This document shows positions 1 through 6,203 of a DNA stretch of 7,346 nucleotides, piece by piece (the first letter of the stretch is position 1; every line of letters starts with the position of its first letter). The translations under genes were made by a program, and so were the position numbers. Origin of the DNA: JBBRLG01 sp038231495 (GTDB lineage: Bacteria; Planctomycetota; Planctomycetia; Gemmatales; Gemmataceae); assembly GCA_038231495.1 (NCBI GenBank), contig JBBRLG010000386.1, forward strand, positions 1-7,346, written 5' to 3'. Under the pieces are notes generated by a model. The model saw only the letters and a program-made list of their open reading frames with translations, was not told where the DNA came from and ran no database searches.

Positions 1-38
1 CGCCCTTCCGGGGGTGTTGGTTCGGCGTTTGCACTTCT

Positions 39-126
39 GGGGGGGGGGGTGCGGGGGGGGGGGGGGGCTCGTCACCCACCTGCAGCCGTGCCTGCCGCGC
101 CCCCCACCCCCCCCCCCGCCCCCCCC
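39..126. repeat. Poly-G / poly-C imperfect inverted repeat (giant GC hairpin)
   Basis: The plus strand has a run of 11 G (39-49), then TGC, then 15 G (53-67). After a mixed 32-nt spacer come C runs of 6 (100-105), 11 (107-117) and 8 (119-126), split by single A and G bases. Aligning 44-67 against 103-126 gives 22 Watson-Crick pairs of 24, with mismatches at 64/106 and 50/120. The interrupting C52 pairs with G118, so the arms match beyond simple homopolymer composition. The loop would be 68-102. Either strand could also form G-quadruplexes. No T-tract follows the right arm, so it is not a standard intrinsic terminator. Homopolymers this long are prone to sequencing error, so exact lengths are uncertain. 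Confidence 0.8.
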
Positions 127-153
127 GACACCCGATCTTGTTTGCTCTATACC
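125..153 (+). promoter_or_regulatory. Weak sigma70-like promoter candidate upstream of the first gene
   Basis: The stretch at about 131-185 is clearly richer in A/T than its surroundings and lies between the G/C hairpin and the first gene. CCGACA (125-130) matches the -35 consensus at 4 of 6 bases. TATACC (148-153) matches the -10 consensus at 4 of 6, with a 17-nt spacer. Transcription would start near 160, giving a leader of about 59 nt. Planctomycete promoters are poorly defined and the matches are modest, so this is only a candidate. The -35 would overlap the edge of the C-rich arm. Confidence 0.22.
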
Positions 154-218
154 TTGACCTTTTTACCTTGTACTGTGTTCGCAGCAAGGGAGCGCATTGT
201 TCAGGGGCCGTGTGGGTC

Positions 219-965
219 ATGGAACGAGTCACGGAAATCCTGGTGGACGCCCTGCGGCGGGCGCTGGCCGAACCGGTCGAACACCGCCTGTACAAGAGCG
301 GCAAACTCGACGGCCTGTTCGCCGGCCGCGCCGGGATCAACGGCGACGCCGCGACCACCGGCCTGCGCGACGGGCTGTTTGAAATCGCCCGCACCGAGGC
401 GAAGGGCAAGACGACCATCGACTGGGTGCGGCTCACGCCCTGCGGCGTCGAGTTTTTGCACGAACACGAATCGCCCGTCCACGCCCTGCACGAGTTGCGC
501 GACAGTTTACGCAGCAACCAGAAGGCCATTCCGCTCTGGCTCGGCGACATGCGGGCGGGTTTGCAGGCGCTCGACGGCCGACTCACCGCCGACGCCGAGA
601 AGTGGACGCAACGACTCGACGCGCTAACCCGCCGGGTCGAGGAAACGTTGAAGCGCATCGAGGCGACGCTGCCGTTGTTGCCAGCCGAGGTTGCCGAGGC
701 GGTGCCGTGGGGCATCGACGCGCTGAACTATCTCGACCGGCGGCGCAACGGCGGCGCGCCGCACGATTGCGCCCTGCCGGAACTGTTCGCCGCGCTGGCG
801 TACCAACACCCCGGCCTGTCGGTGACGGCGTTCCACGACGGCTTGCGGCGGCTGCACGAACGGCGGGCGCTGCGCTTGCAACCGGCCAACGGCGCGGGCG
901 ACCTGCCGCAGCCGGAATACGCCCTTTTGGACAGCGGCAAAGTATTCTATTTCGCCGCCCGCTGA
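219..965 (+). CDS. Uncharacterised protein, predicted winged-helix / coiled-coil / winged-helix
   Basis: I do not recognise a named family for this 248-aa soluble protein. Residues 1-90 begin with an amphipathic helix and continue through a compact helix-and-strand segment (RLYKSGKLDGLF, then DWVRLTPCGVEFLHEH) that reads like a winged-helix fold. Residues 90-155 are charged and helical with no proline between 106 and 151, consistent with a coiled coil. Residues 181-248 look like a second winged helix: helices in PELFAALAYQ and FHDGLRRLHERRAL, then a wing ending in YALLDSGKVFYF. No signal peptide or membrane segment is seen. I chose ATG 219, with AGGGG at 203-207, over an in-frame TTG at 138, because the extra 27 residues come from the AT-rich leader and look non-coding. 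It lies 69 nt before the MoxR gene on the same strand. A DNA-binding or adaptor role is inference only. Confidence 0.75.
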   Translation: MERVTEILVDALRRALAEPVEHRLYKSGKLDGLFAGRAGINGDAATTGLRDGLFEIARTEAKGKTTIDWVRLTPCGVEFLHEHESPVHALHELRDSLRSNQKAIPLWLGDMRAGLQALDGRLTADAEKWTQRLDALTRRVEETLKRIEATLPLLPAEVAEAVPWGIDALNYLDRRRNGGAPHDCALPELFAALAYQHPGLSVTAFHDGLRRLHERRALRLQPANGAGDLPQPEYALLDSGKVFYFAAR

Positions 966-1034
966 CGCCGGCACCGTTCGCAAGTCATATCTTAGCTGCA
1001 AGCGAACTCCCGCCATTCCACGAGACGTATTCGG

Positions 1035-1991
1035 ATGACCGCGAACGTGGACACGCCCAACCCGCACATCCTGCTGGGCCGGCTGCGCGACAACATCGCC
1101 GCCGTGTTCCTCGGCAAGCCCGAAGCGATCCAGATGACGCTCGTCGCCCTGCTCGCCGAGGGGCACCTGCTGCTCGAAGACGTGCCCGGCGTCGGCAAGA
1201 CGCTGCTCGCCAAGGCGGTCGCCCGCAGCCTGTCGTGCGCGTTCAACCGCATCCAGTTCACGCCGGATCTGCTGCCCAGCGACCTGCTCGGCACCAGCAT
1301 TTACCACCAGGGAACCAGCACGTTCATCTTCCAGCCGGGGCCGGTCTTCACGAACGTCGTCCTGGCCGACGAGATCAACCGCGCCACGCCGCGCACCCAG
1401 AGCGCGCTGCTCGAAGCGATGAGCGACCGGCAAGTAACCGTGGACGGCCAGACGCGGCCGCTCGGCGCGCCGTTCTTCGTGCTCGGCACCCAAAACCCTT
1501 ACGAATTCGAGGGCACCTACCCGCTGCCGGAGAGTCAGCTCGACCGTTTTCTAATGCGGCTGCACGTCGGCTACCCGGATCGCGAGGCGGAGAAACGCAT
1601 CCTCACCGGCCACCGCACCGGCGAGCCGATCAACCAGCTGCAACCCGTGCTGTCGGTGGCCGAGGTGCTGTCCCTGCAACAGTCGGTTCGCCAGATCCGC
1701 GTCGAAGACAGTTTGACCAACTACTTACTTGAAATCATCCACGCCACACGCGACCACCGCAACCTGTACCTGGGCGCCAGCACGCGCGCCGCGCTGTCGC
1801 TGTACCGGGCGGCGCAGGCATGCGCCTTGGTCGAGGGCCGCGATTACGTCGTGCCCGACGACGTGAAAATCTTGGCCGTGCCGGTGCTGGCGCATCGCAT
1901 CCTGCCGAAAGCGGCGCAACCCGGCGGCAGTGCCGAGCAGTCCGAAGAGATCGTCCGCGGCATCGTTGCGCAGGCGGCGATTCCCGTTTGA
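1035..1991 (+). CDS. MoxR-family AAA+ ATPase
   Basis: This 318-aa cytoplasmic ATPase has the full MoxR (AAA_3) layout and the usual family length. The Walker A motif PGVGKT is at residues 51-56. Walker B VVLADEIN is at 108-115, followed by the family-typical TQSALLEAM segment. Sensor 1, GTQNP, is at 151-155. The arginine-finger segment LPESQLDRF is at 164-172, with R171. A C-terminal lid domain (about 205-318) carries sensor 2 in GASTRAALSLYRAAQA, with R251. MoxR proteins are chaperone-like ATPases thought to remodel or activate partner proteins with vWA-like domains. Here the partner is probably the DUF58 protein encoded 49 nt downstream. The start at ATG 1035 matches the normal N-terminus of the family, although no strong Shine-Dalgarno precedes it. 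All catalytic residues are present, so I expect an active enzyme; its client is unproven. Confidence 0.97.
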   Translation: MTANVDTPNPHILLGRLRDNIAAVFLGKPEAIQMTLVALLAEGHLLLEDVPGVGKTLLAKAVARSLSCAFNRIQFTPDLLPSDLLGTSIYHQGTSTFIFQPGPVFTNVVLADEINRATPRTQSALLEAMSDRQVTVDGQTRPLGAPFFVLGTQNPYEFEGTYPLPESQLDRFLMRLHVGYPDREAEKRILTGHRTGEPINQLQPVLSVAEVLSLQQSVRQIRVEDSLTNYLLEIIHATRDHRNLYLGASTRAALSLYRAAQACALVEGRDYVVPDDVKILAVPVLAHRILPKAAQPGGSAEQSEEIVRGIVAQAAIPV

Positions 1992-2024
1992 TGGTCACGA
2001 CGACGAATCGCCGCGAGACCCCTC

Positions 2025-2036
2025 GGGAGCGAGGAA
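2025..2036 (+). promoter_or_regulatory. Shine-Dalgarno sequence of the DUF58 gene
   Basis: GGGAGCGAGGAA precedes ATG 2041, and its GAGG core (2031-2034) ends 6 nt before the start codon. This fixes the DUF58 start at 2041, even though its reading frame stays open back to 1930 inside the MoxR gene. Confidence 0.75.
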
Positions 2037-2040
2037 CCGC

Positions 2041-3468
2041 ATGCAACCCCCGCCCGCCTTCCGGTCTACCACGCCGAATGAACTCGGCCGCGCCCAGGCC
2101 ACCACCTGGGGCGGCACCAGCCGCGTCGCCGGTTGGGTCGCCTTCGCCGTCGCCGTGGTCAGCATTCCGGTCGCCTTTCTCTTCGGCACCCTCACGACCC
2201 TGGCCGTGCTTGCCCTGGCCGGCACCTTTCTCGTTTCCATGATCTACCTGCCGCGCAGGCTCCGGTTCCCCCGCGCCGGCATGTTGTGGGGTATGCTCTC
2301 GGTCGTCCTCCTCATTGCCGGGTTCGTAGGGATGTACAATGAAATCAACCTGCTCGTCTGGCCCGCCTACGCCGGCGTCGCCCTCATCCTGATCAACGGC
2401 CTCGCGGTCGGCTGGGGATTGGAAAACCTCCGCGCCCGTCGGCACGTCCTCCAGCCGATCTTCGCGCAGACGCCGTTCCTCGTCGAGGTCGAATTGTTTA
2501 ACCCGTCGCCGCGCGACCTGTGGGGCGTCAAGGTCGTCGAGAAGGGGTCCACGCATTCGCAGCCGAACTTCTGCGTCCGGCTCGAAGGCCGCGGCCGCCG
2601 AACGTATCGCCACGAGGTGACGCTGCCCTACCGCGGCACCTACTTCTGGGCGCCGCTCATCGTCAGCAGCGCCTACCCGTTCGGCCTGGTCGAGCGCCGC
2701 CTGCTGGTGCCTCCCGCGGAGAAAACCCTCGTGCTGCCGGCGCTGGGTAAACTGCACCGCGGCAAGCTGCGGCGTTTCCTCCGCGGCGCCGACCCGCGAA
2801 ATCTGCGCATCCGCCAACGGCCCAAGGTGCATCGCGCCGCCCAGGACGAGTTTCACGGCCTGCGCCCCTACCGCCCCGGCGACAGCCCGCGCCTGATCCA
2901 CTGGCGCACCTCGGCCCGCCGCGGCGAACTGATGGTGCGCGAGTTCGAGGATTTGCCGAGCGAGAACCTGCTGCTGGTGTTCGACTCGACGCTGGTGCTG
3001 GACGAGGAAGACCTGGTGCCGACGGAGCGCGTGGCCGACCGCCGTTGGCTGCGCGAGCAGTTCGAGCAGGCGGTCAGCCTCGTCGCGACGATCGCCTGGG
3101 ACTGGTGCCGCCGCCGGGGCAACCGCCTGGTTTTCGCGTTCGTGGGCAAGACTACGGTGGTTTTCGACGGCCCGACGAGCCTGGCGCACGGCTACACGGT
3201 GCTGGAGTTTTTGTCCCGCTGCCGGCCGAACCGCGTCCACGGCACGCCGAGTCGGGAAGAGGTCGAGGACGGCATGAAGGTGATTACCGGCTGGCTGCGG
3301 TCCAAACCGATGCCGGCCTACAGTGCCCTTATCGTGACCGTCGAAGCCAGCGCGTTGGTCGAACCGCTGCAAACCGCGCTGAACCGCCCGGTCAGCTGGG
3401 TGGACGTGACGACGCTGAGCCGCCTCGATTTTTACGAAGCGCCGGCCTATATTCCGTGGGAAGAGTGA
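2041..3468 (+). CDS. DUF58 domain membrane protein
   Basis: The protein is 475 aa long. The N-terminal region has four hydrophobic helices at about residues 28-48, 50-70, 80-98 and 102-123. A beta-rich segment (about 140-235) follows, with the NPSPRDLWGVKVVEKG and LPYRGTYFWAPLIVSSAYPFGL stretches typical of the family. The DUF58 signature is at 271-303: FHGLRPYRPGD, then the IHWRTSARRGELMVREFE segment. Next comes a vWA-like core starting at LLLVFDS (310-316). The aspartate is in place, but the full DxSxS metal-site pattern is not obvious. The C-terminal part (about 340-475) is an alpha/beta domain of the same fold. DUF58 proteins usually sit between a MoxR ATPase and a transglutaminase-fold protein, exactly as here. 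They are inferred to be membrane-anchored partners or clients of MoxR. The biochemical role is unknown. The start is set by a good Shine-Dalgarno. Confidence 0.95.
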   Translation: MQPPPAFRSTTPNELGRAQATTWGGTSRVAGWVAFAVAVVSIPVAFLFGTLTTLAVLALAGTFLVSMIYLPRRLRFPRAGMLWGMLSVVLLIAGFVGMYNEINLLVWPAYAGVALILINGLAVGWGLENLRARRHVLQPIFAQTPFLVEVELFNPSPRDLWGVKVVEKGSTHSQPNFCVRLEGRGRRTYRHEVTLPYRGTYFWAPLIVSSAYPFGLVERRLLVPPAEKTLVLPALGKLHRGKLRRFLRGADPRNLRIRQRPKVHRAAQDEFHGLRPYRPGDSPRLIHWRTSARRGELMVREFEDLPSENLLLVFDSTLVLDEEDLVPTERVADRRWLREQFEQAVSLVATIAWDWCRRRGNRLVFAFVGKTTVVFDGPTSLAHGYTVLEFLSRCRPNRVHGTPSREEVEDGMKVITGWLRSKPMPAYSALIVTVEASALVEPLQTALNRPVSWVDVTTLSRLDFYEAPAYIPWEE

Positions 3469-3476
3469 ACCGGAGT

Positions 3477-3486
3477 GGGAGGGGAG
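3477..3486 (+). promoter_or_regulatory. Shine-Dalgarno sequence of the transglutaminase gene
   Basis: The purine run GGGAGGGGAG ends 6 nt before ATG 3493. It is close to an ideal ribosome-binding site and favours ATG 3493 over the in-frame GTG at 3475, which would overlap the site itself. The site starts 8 nt after the DUF58 stop, so the two genes are tightly linked. Confidence 0.8.
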
Positions 3487-3492
3487 CCGACG

Positions 3493-5781
3493 ATGCGCAT
3501 TAACCGTTGGTACGTCTTGCTGAGCGCCGTGGTCCTGGCCCTCGCGAACCTGGCCGTGCCGTTCGGGCTGGCCGCGCAGGACTACTCCGCTGCGGTGTAT
3601 CTCCTCGTGTCGTGCGTCCTGGCCGTGCTGACGTTCTTCCTGGCGAACAGCGAAAACCGCTGGCGCTTTCCCTGGTGGACCATGCTGGGCCTGGGCACCA
3701 TCGTCGTCGTGCTCGCCATCTGGCTCGAAGTCCTGGACAAGGCGGCTGCGAATTTCGCCGGCGTCGCCACGCACGGCGTCTTGCCACGGATCTACTTTTT
3801 CCTGACGCTTCAAGCGCTCTTGCTCGTCAAGCTGACGGGGCCGAAAACGCCGCTCGACTTCTGGCTCGAACAGGGCGTCGGCTTCGTGTTCGTATTGTTC
3901 GGTTGCCTCGTGTGCAAGGACGCGGGTTTCAGCGCGCTGCTCCTGCTTTACATCGGCACTGCGGTCGCCGCCCTGACGCTGTACCACTTCCGCCGACGGC
4001 AGGAGGCCGAGGCGGTGTGCCGGGTCCATGTGACGGTGCGCCCGGTCCGCGCGCCGACGCCGGAACTTGGGAGCCAGCCGCGCGTCCGCGGATTGCTGGG
4101 GTGGGGGTTGCTCGTCGTACCGTTGGTGGTCCTGCTGTTTTTGTTCGTGCCGCGGCCCGACCTGATTTGGGGCGATGGCGTGGGCGTCGCGCCGTTCGGC
4201 GACGGCATGGACTTGAACCGCACGGGCCGCGTCAAGCTGGGCACCCACACGGCCTTCACCGTGGTCGTGACGGACGACAAGCACCGACCCGTGGCAAACC
4301 TGTCGGTCATTCAGCGCTGGCGCGGCGCGGTGTTCGCGGACTACCGGTCGGGCCGCTGGTATCCGCCGCAGAAGGCCTGGGCGACCGCCGAGACGACGGG
4401 GCCGCGCAACGACAACCTGGCCGCCAAACCCGGCGAACGGCAGTTCGCCTTCACCGTGAGCGTGAAACTGGCGGGCGGATTGCTCCTGGCCGAGCCGGTC
4501 GTGCCGCTGCCCGGCCGCATTCAGTTGCGCACTGCGCCGTGGGCCGGTTACCCCTCGTTTTACCCCAACACCGCGACGCTCGAACCGCCGCTAGGGAGCG
4601 CCAAGGAAGTTCAACCATGCAACTACACGCAGGTCGCGACCGTTGGCACCGACCCGGACCGGGCGCCGGCGTTCGGCATCGACCCCAACGTCTTCCGGAA
4701 GGAGGCACTCCTTATCCCGCCCGGCATCCGCACCTACACGACGACGACGCTGCACGACCTGGCCGGGCAAGAGCTGTACGGCCTGAACGAGTGCGACCTG
4801 GAAGGCGAGGGCGACCGGGCGCGCGACCTGACGCCGCGGGCCTCGGTCCGCGGCGAGCGCGTGGCCGTCGCGCTGACGCAGTATTTGAACTCCTCGCGCG
4901 ACTTCGCCTACTCGCTGGACCGAGCGCGCTTCGACAAGAAGCTCGACCCGACCGAGGATTTTCTGGTGAACGTCCACCAGGGGCATTGCGAGCGTTTTGC
5001 CAGCGGGCTGGCGCTGATGTTGCGGGCGGAGGGAGTGCCGGCGCGGGTGGTGGTCGGCTTCCGCGGTTGTGAACCCAAGGGGGGCGGCAATTTCCTCGTG
5101 CGCCAAGACACGGCCCATGCCTGGGTGGAGGCGCTGGTGCCGCCGAAGGGTACGGCGGCGCTCGGCAGTGCCGTGGGCTGTCCGGGCTGTGACTACTGGC
5201 TGAAGAACCAGGCCCAGCCCGAATGGCTCACGCTCGACCCGACGTCGCCGTACCCGCCGCCGCGGCCGGCGTCGACGGGCGGCGGTTGGTTTTCGGCCTT
5301 CCTGACGTGGATCAGCACCTGGTGGGGCGGCCTGGGCACGTCCAATTGGTCGTTCAACCCCGTAAACTTCGACGGCCACACGCAGGCAGATTTTCTCAGC
5401 TGGGCCGCGGCGAACTTGCCTTACCTGCTGGTGGTTGTGCTGGTGCTGCTGGTGCTGGTCTACCTGGTGCGGTCCCTGCTGCAACGGTTCGGGCTGACCG
5501 CCCCGGCGACACCAGTGGCCGAGCCGTTTTACCAGCGGCTGCTGCAACTGCTGGCGTGGCATCGCGGCCTGGAACCCCAACCGGCGCAGACGCCGCGCGA
5601 GTTCGGCGCGGCCGCGGCCGAGGTGCTGGCGTCCGAACCCGCCGCGCACGCGGTGGCCGGCGTGCCCGCGTGGGTCGTCGAATTGTATTACCGCGTCCGC
5701 TTCGGCGGCCGGCCGCTGGCGGCGGAGGAGCAGCGCGCGGTGGACGGGCGATTAGAAGAGTTGAAGGCAGGGCTAAAATAG
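3493..5781 (+). CDS. TgpA-like membrane transglutaminase (DUF3488-like / transglutaminase core / DUF4129-like)
   Basis: This 762-aa integral membrane protein has six N-terminal hydrophobic helices (about residues 8-28, 33-51, 60-80, 99-114, 125-141, 145-164) and one at 199-219. A large extracytoplasmic region follows (220-640), then a last membrane helix (642-663) and a cytoplasmic tail. The transglutaminase-like core holds a complete papain-type triad: C499 in QGHCERFASG, H542 in TAHAWVEA and D582 in LTLDPTSP. The tail (about 677-762, FYQRLLQLLAW and TPREFG) matches the DUF4129 style. This is the architecture of TgpA-type proteins, which occur in MoxR-DUF58-transglutaminase clusters. The substrate is unknown; crosslinking, peptidase or acyl-transfer activity are all possible. 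Five further cysteines lie in the outer region (376, 434, 526, 563, 566), including a CPGC pair between the catalytic H and D. The gene starts 24 nt after the DUF58 stop and probably ends the operon. Confidence 0.96.
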   Translation: MRINRWYVLLSAVVLALANLAVPFGLAAQDYSAAVYLLVSCVLAVLTFFLANSENRWRFPWWTMLGLGTIVVVLAIWLEVLDKAAANFAGVATHGVLPRIYFFLTLQALLLVKLTGPKTPLDFWLEQGVGFVFVLFGCLVCKDAGFSALLLLYIGTAVAALTLYHFRRRQEAEAVCRVHVTVRPVRAPTPELGSQPRVRGLLGWGLLVVPLVVLLFLFVPRPDLIWGDGVGVAPFGDGMDLNRTGRVKLGTHTAFTVVVTDDKHRPVANLSVIQRWRGAVFADYRSGRWYPPQKAWATAETTGPRNDNLAAKPGERQFAFTVSVKLAGGLLLAEPVVPLPGRIQLRTAPWAGYPSFYPNTATLEPPLGSAKEVQPCNYTQVATVGTDPDRAPAFGIDPNVFRKEALLIPPGIRTYTTTTLHDLAGQELYGLNECDLEGEGDRARDLTPRASVRGERVAVALTQYLNSSRDFAYSLDRARFDKKLDPTEDFLVNVHQGHCERFASGLALMLRAEGVPARVVVGFRGCEPKGGGNFLVRQDTAHAWVEALVPPKGTAALGSAVGCPGCDYWLKNQAQPEWLTLDPTSPYPPPRPASTGGGWFSAFLTWISTWWGGLGTSNWSFNPVNFDGHTQADFLSWAAANLPYLLVVVLVLLVLVYLVRSLLQRFGLTAPATPVAEPFYQRLLQLLAWHRGLEPQPAQTPREFGAAAAEVLASEPAAHAVAGVPAWVVELYYRVRFGGRPLAAEEQRAVDGRLEELKAGLK

Positions 5782-5783
5782 AG

Positions 5784-5810
5784 GCGCTGCCGCTTGCGGC
5801 TGAGCGCTCA
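5784..5810. repeat. Paired palindromes after the transglutaminase stop codon
   Basis: Three nucleotides after the TAG stop, two palindromic units lie side by side: GCCGCTTGCGGC (5789-5800, arms GCCGC/GCGGC) and the perfect 10-bp palindrome TGAGCGCTCA (5801-5810). A longer hairpin is also possible: GCGC 5784-5787 pairs with GCGC 5804-5807, enclosing the 5789-5800 stem with a small asymmetric internal loop. No T-tract follows, so it is not a canonical terminator. It could still stabilise the 3' end of the operon mRNA or be a copy of a dispersed palindromic repeat. A 14/15 near-copy of 5788-5802 lies at 5856-5870. Confidence 0.55.
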
Positions 5811-5813
5811 CCC

Positions 5814-5818
5814 GGAGG
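5814..5818 (+). promoter_or_regulatory. Relic Shine-Dalgarno of the transposase-family gene
   Basis: GGAGG sits 6 nt before ATG 5825, an ideal ribosome-binding site. It supports 5825 as the original start of the decayed transposase-family gene. Confidence 0.6.
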
Positions 5819-5824
5819 CGGCGC

Positions 5825-6188
5825 ATGACGGACCACGACCAGCGCTTCAAGGTGTTGCCGCTTGCTGCTGTGGGAGTGTGTCGAAGCGTACTCCGAACTG
5901 GACGAACAGCAGCAAGGGGTGTACAAGGAGTTATTGCAGACGGATCAATACAAGGAGATCGAAACGATGGCCGTAACCACGTTTGAGAAGGGGATGGCGG
6001 CGGGACTGGCAAAAGGCCGCGAACAAGCCAGGCGCGAAACAGCCCGTCTTTTTTTAGAGCACCGTTTTGGAGCTTTGCCCGCTCCGGTCCTCGACCGATT
6101 GGACGCGTGGCCCGCGGAGCGATTGGAGGAATTGCTACTCGCCGTTATAGACGCCAAGTCTTTGCGCGAACTCGGACTTGAAGATTGA
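5825..6188 (+). pseudogene. Decayed Rpn-family (PD-(D/E)XK) transposase with DUF4351-like C-terminus
   Basis: Frame 1 from ATG 5825 begins MTDHDQRFK, a start I recognise from planctomycete Rpn-family transposase/nuclease proteins. It then turns into unrelated sequence and stops at 5984-5986. A second frame, open from about 5853 to the TGA at 6186-6188, encodes the C-terminal part of the same family: LLLWECVEAYSELDEQQQ, then AVTTFEKGMAAGLAKG and a DUF4351-like end (RLFLEHRFGALPAPVLDRLDAW, finishing SLRELGLED). The ~200-residue nuclease core expected between the two is missing, so an internal deletion with frame change joined the two ends at about 5851-5862. Intact relatives are putative recombination-promoting nucleases and usually exceed 280 aa. 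The C-terminal frame alone could give about 108 aa from TTG 5862, but this has no good ribosome-binding site. The gene converges on the GIY-YIG gene, with only 15 nt between their stop codons. Confidence 0.75.
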
Positions 6189-6203
6189 ACAGTGCCCGGA
6201 GTG

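Noticed and set aside
138..218. N-terminal extension of the first gene from TTG 138
   Set aside because: The 27 extra residues come from an AT-rich stretch that looks like a promoter or leader. ATG 219 gives a natural helical N-terminus and has AGGGG upstream.
49..627. 192-aa plus-strand open frame starting in the G tract
   Set aside because: Its start lies inside a homopolymer repeat, and the rest is an out-of-frame reading of the first gene with P/A/R/T-rich composition.
602..1732. 376-aa plus-strand open frame spanning the first gene and the MoxR gene
   Set aside because: It overlaps both genes in another frame. The translation is dominated by R, A, P and G with no recognisable motif.
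1991..2242. Small frame starting at ATG 1991, overlapping the MoxR stop as TGATG
   Set aside because: The overlap looks like translational coupling. However, the frame runs out of phase through the DUF58 N-terminus and encodes P/S/A/R-rich sequence, while DUF58 has its own good Shine-Dalgarno and start at 2041.
1735..4284. 849-aa open frame on the minus strand
   Set aside because: It lies antisense to three well-recognised genes (MoxR, DUF58, transglutaminase). Its translation is rich in R, H, Q, D and A with no domain, as expected from the GC-rich complement of real coding sequence.
3507..5072. 521-aa plus-strand open frame inside the transglutaminase gene
   Set aside because: It is out of frame with a gene holding a complete catalytic triad and membrane helices. 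Its product is low-complexity R/A/G/P-rich sequence.
4591..5649. 352-aa minus-strand open frame
   Set aside because: It is antisense to the transglutaminase core, with R/Q/H/P-biased composition and no domain.
5784..5810. Intrinsic terminator for the cassette
   Set aside because: A hairpin can form, but no run of T follows it. I list it as a palindromic repeat instead.
6049..6055. Seven-T run inside the transposase remnant as a programmed slippage site
   Set aside because: The C-terminal frame reads through it correctly to the expected family ending, so no frame change is needed there.
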